This document shows, one piece after another, positions 12,901 to 23,600 of a stretch of DNA of 64,000 nucleotides. Within the stretch, counting starts at the first letter, position 1, and every line of letters starts with the position of its first letter. The translations under genes and the position numbers were made by a program. This stretch comes from Hippasteria phrygiana. Its lineage: Eukaryota > Echinodermata > Asteroidea > Valvatida > Goniasteridae. Below the pieces are notes generated by a model. The model was not told where the DNA came from. It did not search any database and was given only the letters and a program-made list of their open reading frames with translations. Location of the stretch: positions 372,001 through 436,000 of the forward strand of contig JAZGUH010000541.1 in NCBI GenBank assembly GCA_037893225.1, given 5' to 3'.

Positions 12901-14679
12901 ATGAATAATATATGTTGCATAATTAGGGCTTGAATATTTTAGTGCGAGTACTTAAAGTGTCTTGTGTCCTCTATAATTCAGTGGAAAGCCAATCTGGTGG
13001 GTTTGTCGAGGACAGCTGTGGGTCAGACACTGATGGTCAACCAGCTTGTGGACATGGAGTGGAAATTCGGAGGTAAATGATGAGCATTGAAACATCAGTA
13101 ATGATAATCATCACGCGTATAATCTGCAGAAAATGGGTCTAGACACTCATTGTTGTATCATCTGAAGGCACATTATTTTCTCACTTGTGTGTCTTTTTCT
13201 TGTCATCACAGTGACTGCAGCAAGTAGTGAACTCCAACAAGTAGGCAGTACTTTCCTTCAGGTCAGTGATGATGTCCGACTTTCTGAAATTATTGTTCTC
13301 TCGGACAGTTTATTTGAAACCGGGAATCGACTATACAACTGCAGATGTAGTTTTAGATAAGCAAGAGATAAGTGATCGGAAGGATTGTTAGAAGAAGTTA
13401 GGGCTGTCCCGAATATTCAAAAAATATATATGCACGTACAGATACATGTGCAACTCTGATGCTATTTTAGTAGAAAAGTTACGGAGCTCAGCAGTGTGAA
13501 ATGCCGCATTTTTGTCAAAGGTAACTTTCTAGTGGCCAGAGGTTTTTGTTCCCGTCCACAAAACCCTTGACACTTGTAAAAAAAAATATTCCTGCAAAAA
13601 TGCAGGCTGAAGTTTGGTTTCTTATCAGAACGTTACGCATCCGTAATGATCTTGATACAACGGGCGCATGCAAAAAAAATGTTGATCGAGCAGTCCATAA
13701 TATCAACCGCCACATGTAAAACACCGGCGTAATTGCGCAGCATGCAGTTGCAGCTGACACGTGAGAAACTTGATCGACGAGTATTGAATATTCGGTCAAA
13801 TCTAGTTTTGAATATTCGAATACTGAATTATTCGAAAAATGAACAGCCCTAGAAGAAGTTTGTAGGATTTTATTCAAGACAACCAACAGCTTGCAGTTCA
13901 TTGTTGCTACTCTTTCAGGTAGATGGAAAAAAGGTGAAAGTGTTAAAGTGTATTATGTTCCAGTACAGAGCAGCATGTAATATAACAATATTCATTAAGT
14001 GAGTTTTCATTGCTTTAGAAGTTCACCTTTTCCATGTACCTAGTTGTTCATTCATATTGTTTGTTTTGCATTTGCCACAATGTAGTATAGTTTCAATCAA
14101 CTTTTTATCTGCTATTCCTAAAGATGAAACTGGTTGTCAACAAGGGAAACAAGACAGAAAATGTATATATGGGTAAGTTCAGAGTTTTCGGAATATTCTA
14201 AAGAAAATATGCATGATGCACGCGACAATAAAATCTAAGTTACCCTTGCTGCGGCTCAGTCGTGGACAAAAGCAGCATTCAGTTTATTCCCACTCGGTTC
14301 AAACTAACATGGAAAAATGTGGAAATTATGTTAACAGAAAACAAGTGTTGGAACTTGGAAGTTTCCAAAAAAGCAAGCTTGTAAGAAGGAGACCCCAGAA
14401 CTTGACCACGCTACATATAAAATAAAGCTCTAGCTTTACATACATGTGAATGATAAATAGTATATGAAAGACACAGGACAAACAATAACACTAATTTTTA
14501 AATAATATTTGCCCAGAAAATGCTCAAGTATAAATTCATGAAGTGAAACAAGTACTATCGCAGTCGCTTAACTATATATTCATGAATGTCTATCATTTGC
14601 AGAGCTTTCCTTGCCACAGTTTTATTCATTCCTTCATGAGATGGAGAAGGCAAAGCTAAGTCTGGAGTACTTCAGCTAG
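3973..14679 (+). CDS. COMMD7: COMMD7, COMM domain-containing protein 7 (complete, 9 exons)
   Basis: COMMD proteins form a decamer that joins CCDC22 and CCDC93 in the Commander complex, which recycles membrane cargo from endosomes; COMMD7 has also been linked to NF-kB control. Exons are 3973-4059, 4278-4331, 6116-6218, 11119-11175, 11928-11965, 12982-13072, 13212-13261, 14124-14172 and 14603-14679. All have GT-AG borders and compatible phases, and sum to 606 bp (201 aa; human COMMD7 is about 200). The N-terminal helical part spans residues 1 to about 120 (QFNEIVSIVLTFLLEP; then TPAQLKEDLVNLGLKEERS). The C-terminal COMM domain includes GQTLMVNQLVDMEWKFG, SSELQQVGSTFLQ and ELSLPQFYSFLHEMEKAK, which match the family closely. 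The start codon has a strong context (A at -3, G at +4). The gene lies tail to tail with ITIH gene A. Confidence in identity is high; the untranslated ends are not resolved. Confidence 0.93.
4500..4965 (-). mobile_element. LINE (CR1/L2/Rex-type) reverse transcriptase 3' fragment
   Basis: On the minus strand the translation reads NSAARLVTRTKKSERITPVL, LKSLHWLPVNKRLEFKILCL, then NGLAPAYLCELL and DRSFTIFAPRLWNRLP. This is the well-known C-terminal tail of CR1/L2-like non-LTR reverse transcriptases (ITPVLxxLHWLPV...NGLAPxYL...PRLWNxLP). After that the frame shifts before a stretch resembling SLKTYLFKQYF, so the copy is decayed. It is 5'-truncated, as is usual for LINE insertions, and sits in intron 2 of COMMD7. 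Confidence 0.85.
6563..7883. mobile_element. hAT-like DNA element, about 1.3 kb, non-coding
   Basis: The left end reads CAGGGCTTGAAATG and the right end, reverse-complemented, reads CAGGCCTTGAATTT, so the termini are inverted repeats of the CAGGG type common in hAT elements. The hexamer CTGTTC sits directly outside both ends (6557-6562 and 7884-7889) and may be part of a target duplication. Repeated GGCCTTGGTGCCCT words lie just inside the right end. No transposase frame is visible. It lies in intron 3 of COMMD7. The superfamily call is tentative. Confidence 0.45.
10130..10755. mobile_element. AGGGCTGTCC element, copy 1, interrupted by another MITE
   Basis: The sequence starts AGGGCTGTCCTGAATA, is interrupted by the MITE at 10,146-10,263, then resumes with repeated GAATATTCGAAT words. 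It shares with 13,400-13,850 the same internal order (ACATGCACATACAGAT, AAAAGTTACGG, CCGCATTTTTGTC, AACTTGATCG). Its right end merges into a perfect palindrome at 10,731-10,766. Confidence 0.65.
10146..10263. mobile_element. MITE with TAGAGTACCGA termini, copy 2 (nested)
   Basis: A 118-bp segment has TAGAGTACCGAAG at one end and its exact complement CTTCGGTACTCTA at the other. It contains CTGACGTCAGTTG and CAATGCATTG-like interior sequence shared with copy 1 at 2,848-3,014. It sits inside the AGGGCTGTCC element, so it inserted later. Confidence 0.75.
10731..10766. repeat. Perfect 36-bp palindrome
   Basis: Two 17-base arms (ACATTTACAGTAGGCTG and its complement) are separated by TT. It lies at the right border of the AGGGCTGTCC element and probably arose from an inverted terminal duplication. 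Confidence 0.85.
11390..11490 (-). mobile_element. tRNA-like SINE fragment
   Basis: On the minus strand the segment contains a B-box-like GGTTCGATTCC and flanking sequence typical of tRNA-derived SINEs. On the plus strand it appears as GGGAATCGAACCAGGGTCACC followed by an ACCACTAAACCAAGCTGACCG tail. A related start (GAAAACCCAATC) occurs at about 55,812. Fragmentary. Confidence 0.45.
11496..11717. mobile_element. piggyBac-like MITE, copy 1
   Basis: The segment is bounded by TTAA on both sides, with inverted ends TTAACCCCTTG and CAAGGGGTTAA. A TTAA target and a terminal CCC are the hallmarks of piggyBac elements. The length is 222 bp with no coding capacity. A second copy of nearly equal length is at 14,705-14,925. 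Confidence 0.75.
11972..12172. mobile_element. MITE with TGTTGTAGTCAAGACC termini
   Basis: The left end GTTGTAGTCAAGACCAT and the right end ATGGTCTCGACTACAAC are near-perfect inverted repeats. An interior AGCTATTCAAATGA...GCATTCCTTTGTCAT block is shared with 17,725-17,890. It is non-coding and lies in COMMD7 intron 5. Confidence 0.65.
13400..13850. mobile_element. AGGGCTGTCC element, copy 2, with 10-bp target duplication
   Basis: The element begins AGGGCTGTCCCGAATATTC and ends GAACAGCCCT. The same 10 bases, AGAAGAAGTT, lie immediately outside both ends (13,390-13,399 and 13,851-13,860), a clear target-site duplication. The interior matches the interrupted copy at 10,130-10,755. A 9-10 bp duplication is typical of Mutator-like elements, but the superfamily is not certain. 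It lies in COMMD7 intron 7. Confidence 0.75.
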
Positions 14680-14704
14680 TATCTCAAGATGCTACATATC
14701 ATTC

Positions 14705-14925
14705 TTAACCCCTTGAGTACGGTATTTAACGGGAGACGTCAGGGTGCCGCGGCGGCTCTGGCAGCCAAGCGAACCGCTACAATGTGTTTGTGCAGTCAAG
14801 CGTAACCTATACACAATAATCCAACAATGGATTGAAACTGCACAAACAGCGGCCAATGGCGTCATCCGGCCTGGTGGCACTGTTTTTTTTGCGCCAAATT
14901 CCGTCATCCGTACGCAAGGGGTTAA
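14705..14925. mobile_element. piggyBac-like MITE, copy 2
   Basis: TTAACCCCTTGAGTACGG at the left and CCGTACGCAAGGGGTTAA at the right form inverted ends with TTAA on both sides. The length is 221 bp and non-coding. It starts 26 bp after the COMMD7 stop codon, so it may lie in the 3' untranslated region of that gene. Confidence 0.8.
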
Positions 14926-17900
14926 TCTCCAGGTATGTAGGAAAAGGGCAGGCTCAAGTGGGTCTAGGCCGGCTCAAAAAAATTTCATCCCACCCACTAG
15001 CCCAGGTCGCGTAATGCCAAATATCTCAGTTTAATACTGGACACAAAATGATGGAAATTAAACCACTTCCTTACTCACCGGTCCACCCACTTTATGAAGT
15101 ATGTGCCTGTCAATCTCTGAACCATTAGATCTCTATCTTTTTGTAAATGTTATATAGCTTAGAGCTGGAAGTACACCCTCTGCACTGCCCATCGACCATT
15201 TCTCAGACCTTGGGTATATGATTTTCATGCTTTGAGACAGAGTCATTTTTCTTGGCTACATTTTCATTATAAATGAAGTTTGAGTGACTGAATCTTTAGT
15301 GGCTCGAGGCCAATTTCTATTTCACGGCTGCGCATGTGTTGTTACAGTCCTGTGTGAACAACTGTAGTCTAGTGCAGTCAAACCATTAGCGACATGATGA
15401 TGACGGCATGACGAGTGGCATTCTGTTGAGACTCAGTGACACAACTGTGCACCAAGAGAAGCTCCAATTGGTTGAATAGAAGTAAGAGAGATGTTTGCGC
15501 TTTCGCGATGTAGTGTGTGAAGCACTGTGTACTCGGTGCTTTTCGAGAGCCTGGGGAAAAAAATTAACAGGCTTTCTTGGGTCGGTCTTGAACCCACGAC
15601 CTCCTTTCATCTCCTCACTGATTGCGCAGTACTCGCCGTTAGGTTGGATTCGAAGCAGCCAACCGATCATGGCAAGCTCGGTGGTTGAGATGTCTGCACT
15701 AGCTTAGTAAGCGGAAAGCACTGCGTATAAATTGTACACATTCTTTCACACACTACGTTGGGAAAAGGGCAAAAATCTCTTCTAATTTACATCATCCCTG
15801 ACGCAAATTCCATCTTCTCACTGGTTGAACAGAGAGTAGTCAAAATCAGAGTTCGCACTCAAACTAACTTGTCGATTAAAACTAAAACTCAAGGCCTCCA
15901 AGTGGTGCTACATCCCAGTGTTGTAGTACTTTATATGAATGTACAGGTACTCTTACTTAATTACATTATTCTGTAATTGTGCTCGTAGTCATCGAAATGT
16001 ACTGAACTACATGCATGGGCGTAAATCCCGGGGGAGGGGGGGGATGGTCAACCATGAAAACAATTGTAAGCCTATTTCCAAACAAATTCCAAAATGTAGT
16101 GCTTACATGTTTATAGTGTATCTGTTTTGAACAGCGTCCTCGCGTTCTTATCCTAGCCACCACCACCCCCATCCACTTTGGGGCAAGGATTTACACCACT
16201 GATTACATGTATACATGTAACCTAATTAGGTTGTAGTACTTTTGCCCATGCTAACAAAAAGTATTTGACTACAACGGCCCAGAGCTAGAATCAAAGTTTG
16301 AGAAATGGCCAAAGTCCCATGTATTTGGAACAGGAAGCAAACTCCACTTGTAATAAGGAGGATAGGGCCAAGTATGTTTAAGTTGGTACCATGTCAGGAA
16401 GAACGGTAGTATGTTATTCAGGTGAATGAATTATTTGGTTCACAGTGAAGTCAATGTACCGGTATTGGCCTATGCAAGAGCCCCACATATTCTTATTTTT
16501 CTCAAATAAAAATGTATAGAATTTCTTTCATTTGAGCCAAGTCGACATGTGGTGATTTCTTTTGACAAAGAACAGCAAGAAATAATGGATGAATGGCATA
16601 TAGTGATATACGTTTACACTGAGGGTTTAAGCTTGATAACTTAATTCTTGCTGACAAAAGTAATATGGTACACAATGTATTACGTTTAAGCATTTGTTTA
16701 TTAACTCAAATTGTGGTTATTAACAGGGAAATGACCGATTCTAATATTAGTATATTGCAGAAATTATAAAATCACTGCTAAACGTGTATATTAAATGTTA
16801 TATATAAAAATACAATTGTGGAGTCAAATGTGTATTTGTGAAACAAACATACATTCATTGGCATTTTTTTTATTTATCATTCAATACCCACCTTTCATGA
16901 GCAATTGAAACAAAACAGGGCTTTGCACAAACAGACTGAATAAGACATTATAGACCCAGATTTTTTTGTCCGACAATTGGCACATTAAAATTCCACCAAG
17001 CTTACTTAACCTGAAGCAAGATGAAAGAATACCAAATACAAATTTGTATTCCTCTGAATCTTCCAGAATCACTTTACTGTTGGCTTGTCAGAACTAGAGT
17101 CCCTGACTAACTTTCCACAATTCTTCAACACTACGTCGAGTTGTTTATGGTTCATGTATAATAAGGTCCCAATGAGGAACAAGTAATTAAAGGTAGTGTA
17201 CATGATTGGTCATTGCTGCAATTTTCAGAAATGGGCGGATTTGAGAGGGTTCGTATTTTATAGGAAATATCGTTTCACTTGTTCAGTTTTGCGTTCTTGG
17301 ATGGCAAAAAAACGAGAGAAAAACGGCGTTCGTTTTCAACCACCGGGCAGCAGTTAAACTGGATTTGTTATAGCGCCCTCTTGTAAAATAAGCCCAACTT
17401 TTGTAAACGGTATCGTTTTCAATTGGTCAAATAACTACGCGAGCCGACTGGTTACAACCCGTCGCTTCCGTACACTACGCGACACACACTTGTACTATAA
17501 TTGCAACCTTGCGCCTGTTTTCGGATTGTTAACCCATTTATTAGAGGTTTTTTGAGAATACTTAAATTTCCTCTTGTAAACAGTCGAATTCGGGAGTAAG
17601 AAATCGCATTCCAAGATGTGTATTGATGGATGGGAGTACATAATTTTATTATACATGTATATTGCAAGTTCCAAATTCCAATTTGTACAGAAGACCTACC
17701 GCTAAATGTGCATGTAAATACCAGAGATGTATTCGAGTCCCTGCAGTCCTAATTCCAATCACAAGCTATTCAAATGAGCTTTGGCAAAGGCATTCCTTTG
17801 TCATTGTTCATCCAGTGTTTGTGATCGGCTTTGAAACGACTTCTGACTGGACTTGTGATCCAAAGGACTTACAGGGACTCGAGTACAACTCTCTCGTAAA

Positions 17901-19030
17901 TACTGCTGAACTTGGAGATACATTTGTACATCATGAAATTCACTTGCCATACACTGATGACAGCAGTGCAGAACAGGTGCCATTCATAGATACAGAAATA
18001 TACAAACCATCATAATAAAACAATAGGGAATGGCTTACTTCCATTCACTGGTTAAAATCAATGGAGTGTGAACCCTAAGTGAAAACACTGTTGTAGGGTG
18101 AACACGTGTATGGACCTTTGGGTAGCGGCCATCTTCGGGGTATATTTTTGTCATTCAAATTCTGCTGCAATGTAAGCACAAAAGGTTTACCGATGCCTAC
18201 CATGAATAACAAAGACATTAGCCTCAAAGATGGCAGGTATGCATAAGGTCTATTTTCTCATTTGGCAAGTCAGCTGACTTGACAACTAAAGACAAGCCAA
18301 CAATTTTGGACCCCTTCTTATTTTCTGTTGCCCTATGTAGTTAACGCAGTCTATTGCCTACTTCACTGAGTGCATACAACATGAGTGTATAGAATTGTAT
18401 TAATCAACACTTTGAAACAAAAACACATGTCAATCCCCAGCAAGGCCAGACACGTCATATAAGATGAAGATTATTAAGCAAAGTTTGTGTGTAAATCTTC
18501 AAGATGATTTTAAGCACTCCTTTTTTTAATGCATGATATTTACATTTTAAAATACATGTACATGGAAAAATTTAATGCTTGAAAGAAGAAACAATAAATA
18601 CTTCATTTGAGCAATCGTTATTGATTTTGAAGTTAATGGGTGAAAATGACCACCTAACTTCTAAATGAATAATTTAATTGCCTACGTAGAAGCGAAACCG
18701 CATCAGATCTAGGATCAACCCATAAACACATTATGCAGGCTTCAAAAGGGAGCTGGGGGTTGCACGACCTAAAAAGAGGGTAGGGATGAAGTCTCAACAT
18801 TTCATATGAATGGTTCCTACTCAATATCTGTACATGTACATGCTTAAGGCCTAAAAGTGGCTTTCCATAAGTGCGTTTGACGGTCCGTTAGTGCCCGCTG
18901 CGTTTTAGCCTGCGGTCTACCCATAGGCCTAAAAGCGCAACTATCACAAAACGCATGTACGGGAAGCCAACTTAAAAATAGGATGATATGCAGAATGCTC
19001 ACAGTAATATAGTACCACAGTTGACCCACA
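14926..19030. other. Intergenic region between COMMD7 and ITIH gene A (tail to tail)
   Basis: No further gene is supported. A tRNA-like SINE fragment (GTCGGTCTTGAACCCACGACC) lies near 15,575-15,690. A GGGCGTAAATCCC ... GGATTTACACCACTG inverted pair spans about 16,017-16,203. A repeat starting AAAGGTAGTGTAC begins at about 17,189. A diverged copy of the TAGTCAAGACC family lies at 17,725-17,890, and an inverted pair ATGGACCTT ... AAGGTCTAT spans about 18,112-18,253. The 3' untranslated ends of both genes should lie here, but I could not fix a poly(A) signal. Confidence 0.6.
17725..17890. mobile_element. Diverged MITE related to the TAGTCAAGACC family
   Basis: The ends GTATTCGAGTCCCTGCAGTCC and ACAGGGACTCGAGTAC are inverted repeats. 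The interior CACAAGCTATTCAAATGAGC...GCATTCCTTTGTCAT matches 12,050-12,095. The 117-codon open frame at 17,662-18,015 is largely made of this repeat. Confidence 0.55.
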
Positions 19031-20695
19031 TTACATAGTTCCAAACAGATCTGACATAAGGTAGTCAGTGTAATGCCCCTTGATGATCCCCTCTGCACTA
19101 TCGTGTGCTGCCATCCAGCAATCTACGCGCCTTTTACGGACGTCATTATTCCTGGAGCCAGCGTGCACGCTGATGCGTCGGCCTCGGATGACGACCTCGC
19201 CTTGCCGTCCGCTGCTCGGCTTCGTACTTTTACCGCTATCGGCACCGCTACCGTTATCGGTTGTAGATAAATGCACTTTGGTGTGTTGAAATTGGCCTGA
19301 ATGGGGAACAAAATATAAATTAAGCAGTTAATATACCGTACTTGCTGGTTATTAAGTCAAAAACTGGTTATTCCGAGTGGTGCCTCAATTTCAAATTATA
19401 TAATATTTGAATAACGCATTATTAAAATGGCCTGCCTTATTTCATTATTGACGTGTGTGCCGAAAGTACAATTAGCCATCAGGTTATGAAATAAATGGAC
19501 GCCATTTGGGAACAACAGTTGTTCTTGACTGATTGTACAGAAAAACTAAGACAGAAGTCTACGATTGTAATTTGCAATGTGGAATTTGTGAGACTCAAGG
19601 ATTTTTTGTTTTAAAAATAGCATGTCTATTTGTTAAATATTCAACTGTTATGCAGTGAAGACGTTCATGTTTAACTTGTGTTTTTCATCAGTTGCTCGTG
19701 GTTTTTTGCAGACTAGTCTCATTTCGGGCTGAATTTAGAGCTGTTAAATTTTTAATCAAAAGCAGCCACGTTGTGCTCATCTCCTAAAAACATGGCAAAA
19801 ATTAAAATCGACAGATAAAAATTGACGTGTTTGTCGCTCCTATTTGAATTTGGAGGTGTTTTTAGTCTGAATTGGTTTTTGCTGGAAGGTGTTGTCATCC
19901 TTACCAATGAGACCCTGAGCCCCGTCCGACATCCCACTCCCATCGTTCAAGAAGAACCCCATGAAGCTTGGCTTCTCCTTGTTCGTGGGTGGCATCTTGT
20001 GTCGTACAACGGTGAATTCCACCCCCTTCATCAACGAGACGATGGCCAGCCGACCGTCCAACCTCACGCGGACCTCGCCCAGCCTCAGGGAGCGTTTGCT
20101 ACCCCAGTGGAGCGTGTGGTTGGAGTTGATGGTGATGGCGGAAGGATTGAACCACATCTCGTAATCGCTGCCACCCGGCGGGGTGTAGACAGTGCCTATC
20201 TCGCCGATGTAGGTTCGTAGTTTTTGATTCTGTTGCTTTTTGCCCTTTGTCTTGGGCGTGCGTTGAGCAATAATTCTGCCGTTGATGAACAGACCTAGAT
20301 GAATAAATGTGTGAACTAGTTGGTAATTATGGTAACTAATGTCAATTACGTATTTCAGTAAATGTTTATGAATAAATGAATAATGGCAAGTGAATCTTGC
20401 CCCTGCGATTGAGCTGAACTACATGTCGGGGATTCAAAGTGAACAAAGTTGCCAGGTTCAGAAACAACAATGCGTCGCAAGTAATATTTTCTTTGTCATT
20501 TGTCAAAAAGTGTGGACTCGAACAGAAAGCAGTAAGATGCTATCCCAGCGCATAACGTTTAAGATACGTGCATCTCATACGAACCTCTTCTCTTATCTTT
20601 GATCAAGCTGAAGACGTCACCAGCCTCCCCGTTGATGTCGAAGCATAATGATAAGTTACTTTTCGGGACGTTCACCACAAAGTGAGGGTCTCCAT
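19031..20695 (-). other. ITIH gene A C-terminal domain with DPHF cleavage motif
   Basis: Exons: 20585-20695, 19905-20294, 19031-19296 (stop TAA complement at 19,031-19,033). The first exon opens with DGDPHFVVNVP, the site where vertebrate heavy chains are cut between Asp and Pro and linked through Asp to a glycosaminoglycan. It continues LCFDINGEAGDVFSLI, also a family hallmark. Later parts include LFINGRIIAQ, ITINSNHTLHWGS and GVEFTVVRH, and the protein ends WMAAHDSAEGIIKGHYTDYL then MSDLFGTM. The family motif set is intact, so processing at Asp-Pro is plausible; actual cleavage is inference. Confidence 0.88.
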
Positions 20696-23600
20696 CTGAA
20701 TAAAGGTCAACAAAACAGGAAGAGGTGATAAAGTCAGAGCAGGCCAATCAAGCCGTTCCCAAAAGATCGGGAAGACTTCTATCACAGATCAAGGCATGCC
20801 GACAATCTTATGTTAAATTATTGAATTTTCGAATCCATCAGCCGAGCGGAAGAGATTCATACAACATGTTGACTTCATGATCTAAGGATTTCAGATGGAT
20901 ACGGAGGTTCTGTTTGCACCTTCCACAACTTCCCGCGTTCGATTCCTGCCAAGACCCCAGAGTGAATTTAGATTATTTACCACCAAATGAAAACTTACCA
21001 ACACCAGTTGTACCGTCTCCACCATTCCCTGTTCCCCCTGGGGTTGTCGGTTGTTCAGGCTCGACGGCCTCGGGCAAGGGGCTCAGTGCCACGCTAAGCT
21101 CATCCCTCACGTCCACGGGCAGCGTTCGGTCCCATACCCTCATGGCCGGGGGTCCCCTCGTAGCTCCCTGCATCTCCCCGACCGTCATCCGCGTGTAGGG
21201 GTTCAGGTAGGTGTACCTGAGGGACGTGTCGGTGATGTCACGCTGGATGCCCGGAGTAGGACTCTCGGTAAGATCCCGCTTGCGTTGGAGGGTCTGGATC
21301 ATGATGTAGGCCCAGATACGCTCGACCAGATCCTCAGGGATGGAAGGGTCCAACAGGATTCGAGAGGGGACCTAATGAGGAGAGTGATAAATCACTATTT
21401 AATCATATCCAACAGTACTACATCCATAAACATTTCTGTGGTACAGTTTCAGAACGGAACACATTCTACACGTGTTATCTTTGGCACAGTCTGAAGTTAT
21501 GTGCCTGTATTATTATTCTTTTTTTTGGCGTGATAACTATCAAGTAGATCAATGACTAATTTTACTGTGGAAATTCATAGTTTTTATAAGAATGAAAGTT
21601 AAGTAATGTTGCTTCTGTTATTGACTGTACTAATTGTTGATGATTTATTGTGGGTGACTAAAAAAAAAAAACACTAAGGTAAGGTATTTCATGATATATT
21701 TTTTAGAAACCTCGTTCGTGCAGCGTATTGTTCTTATGCTTCCACTTAATACAATGACAGTTGCCCAGCGTATTCATTTTCAACTTGGCTGCCAGGTTTT
21801 TAGGGCTAGCATTGGTATTGCGCCGGACTACTTATGCCAAAAACTTAACCGAATCGAACCTGGCAATTGACCAACAACTAGGGCCATCACAAATGGTAAT
21901 TTTATTATTCCAAGACCTAATTGTGAAATTTTTAAGAATGGTTTTAGTTACAGAGCTTTTGTCTGTTTAAATGGGGTTCCATGTACTATTCGCTTAAACT
22001 CTCATTCTTCTTTTCGGCAATTGCTAAAGGAAAATAAAGTTTGAACAAATATATTTTTAGGATTTTCCGGGAGAGGATGAGTGGCGCTCGTATTTTTAAT
22101 GTCCTCTTTTTGTAAATTTTATTTAAATTATTTCTTAATTAATTCTTCTTAAAGAAACTTGCTTTTATTAACCTAGTTGTTCTGTTATTGTTGAAATTGT
22201 GTCTTTGTATTGTTTTGATGTTTTTTTTTATTTAATGTGAGGGCCCCAAATGATCAGCTTTTGCTCGATGGGTTTACCCTCATTAAAGATGGTTTTAAAT
22301 AAAATAAAAAAATTACTCGTGGATGCTGTAAATATATATATATATACTCACAATCGTATTTGTGTCAGATGCTAGAGAGATTTCTTCACTCGCTGTCTTC
22401 CCATACACAAAGGACCGCAGCACGTGACTCGTAAGACGTGTATTTTCCAATTTTCCCACCACCACGATCTCCGATCCATTGAAGTAGTTAGGGAAGAACC
22501 TTTCACTCAAAGTATTGGGCACCACGCCCTCCGAGTAGTAAAACTGGACGTCGTAGAGCAAGGGTGTGGCAACCTCATCGTAGAAGCCCTGGAGGAGGAT
22601 ACTTGCATCCACCCGCTCTGGTATCCGCCTAGCCACGCCGTGATTATTCAAGGCCAGGCGTCTTAGAAACCCGAAGTCTGCGTCCTCACCAAAAGCGAGA
22701 CAGAAGAGCGAGTAGTCACCGTTGATGGCGTCTTGGACATTGCGTTCAATCTCCTTGGTGTCCGTCTCACCGTAAGTAGGTTCGCCGTCGGTGAGCACGA
22801 TCAGCATGGAGATGACCTTTTCCCCGCCTCGAAGCTTCTCGCCCTCACGTCTTAACATGTTGACTCCTTCCAGAATAGCGCGATTCAAATTGGTGGCTGG
22901 AATGAATAGAACAGAACATTTAAACCCTCTGTTATTGGACTTTTTCTAAAAGCTATTCAAAATGCTTTCCTCATTTAGTAACAGGTTACAGAATAAATAA
23001 AATATTTACTTGTCCCATCCTACAATCATTAGAAATATTTTGAGAACTAGGCTTCATCTTACCATCCACCTCCTGCAGGTTATCCACATAAGACTTGGCG
23101 TATTCCAGGTTAGGCTTCGACGCCTCCACCATTCTGTATCGGTCCAGGAACTCCACCTGGTTGGAGAAGGGTAAGATGTTGAACTTGTCTCCCTGCGAGA
23201 TCTCGTCCAAGATGGTCTGAAGAGCCGCCTTGACCTGGGCCAGCTTGGTACCTTCCATGGAGCTGCTTGTGTCGATGACGAAGATGACGTGCTTACGGAG
23301 GACAGAGAGACCACTCGGGGAGAAAAACTGCACAAAGTAGTTATCCAGGACCTAAGGAGAGGAGCGGGTTAAAACAAATTGAAAGGTTATCATTAGATTG
23401 TTTAAACAAGAAAGAAATGGTGACAAAAAATAATGATTATTTACCAATCTAAGATGTATATACTTATTTTAAGCTCATGCCTTTGTGGAAATGATCACAA
23501 GAAAACCAAAGCAAACAGCTGAGGGTAAGTAAGCAGTAAGCACAACTTGAGAGGCTCTTTCTGTATTACTTCTGGTACTACTTTGAAGAGATATCCTCTG

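Noticed and set aside
17662..18015. 117-codon plus-strand open frame
   Set aside because: Its core is a diverged copy of the MITE also found at 11,972-12,172, with inverted ends inside the frame.
21051..21494. 147-codon plus-strand open frame with its twin at 50,079-50,471
   Set aside because: Both are antisense to the homologous linker exons of genes A and B; their similarity comes from those exons.
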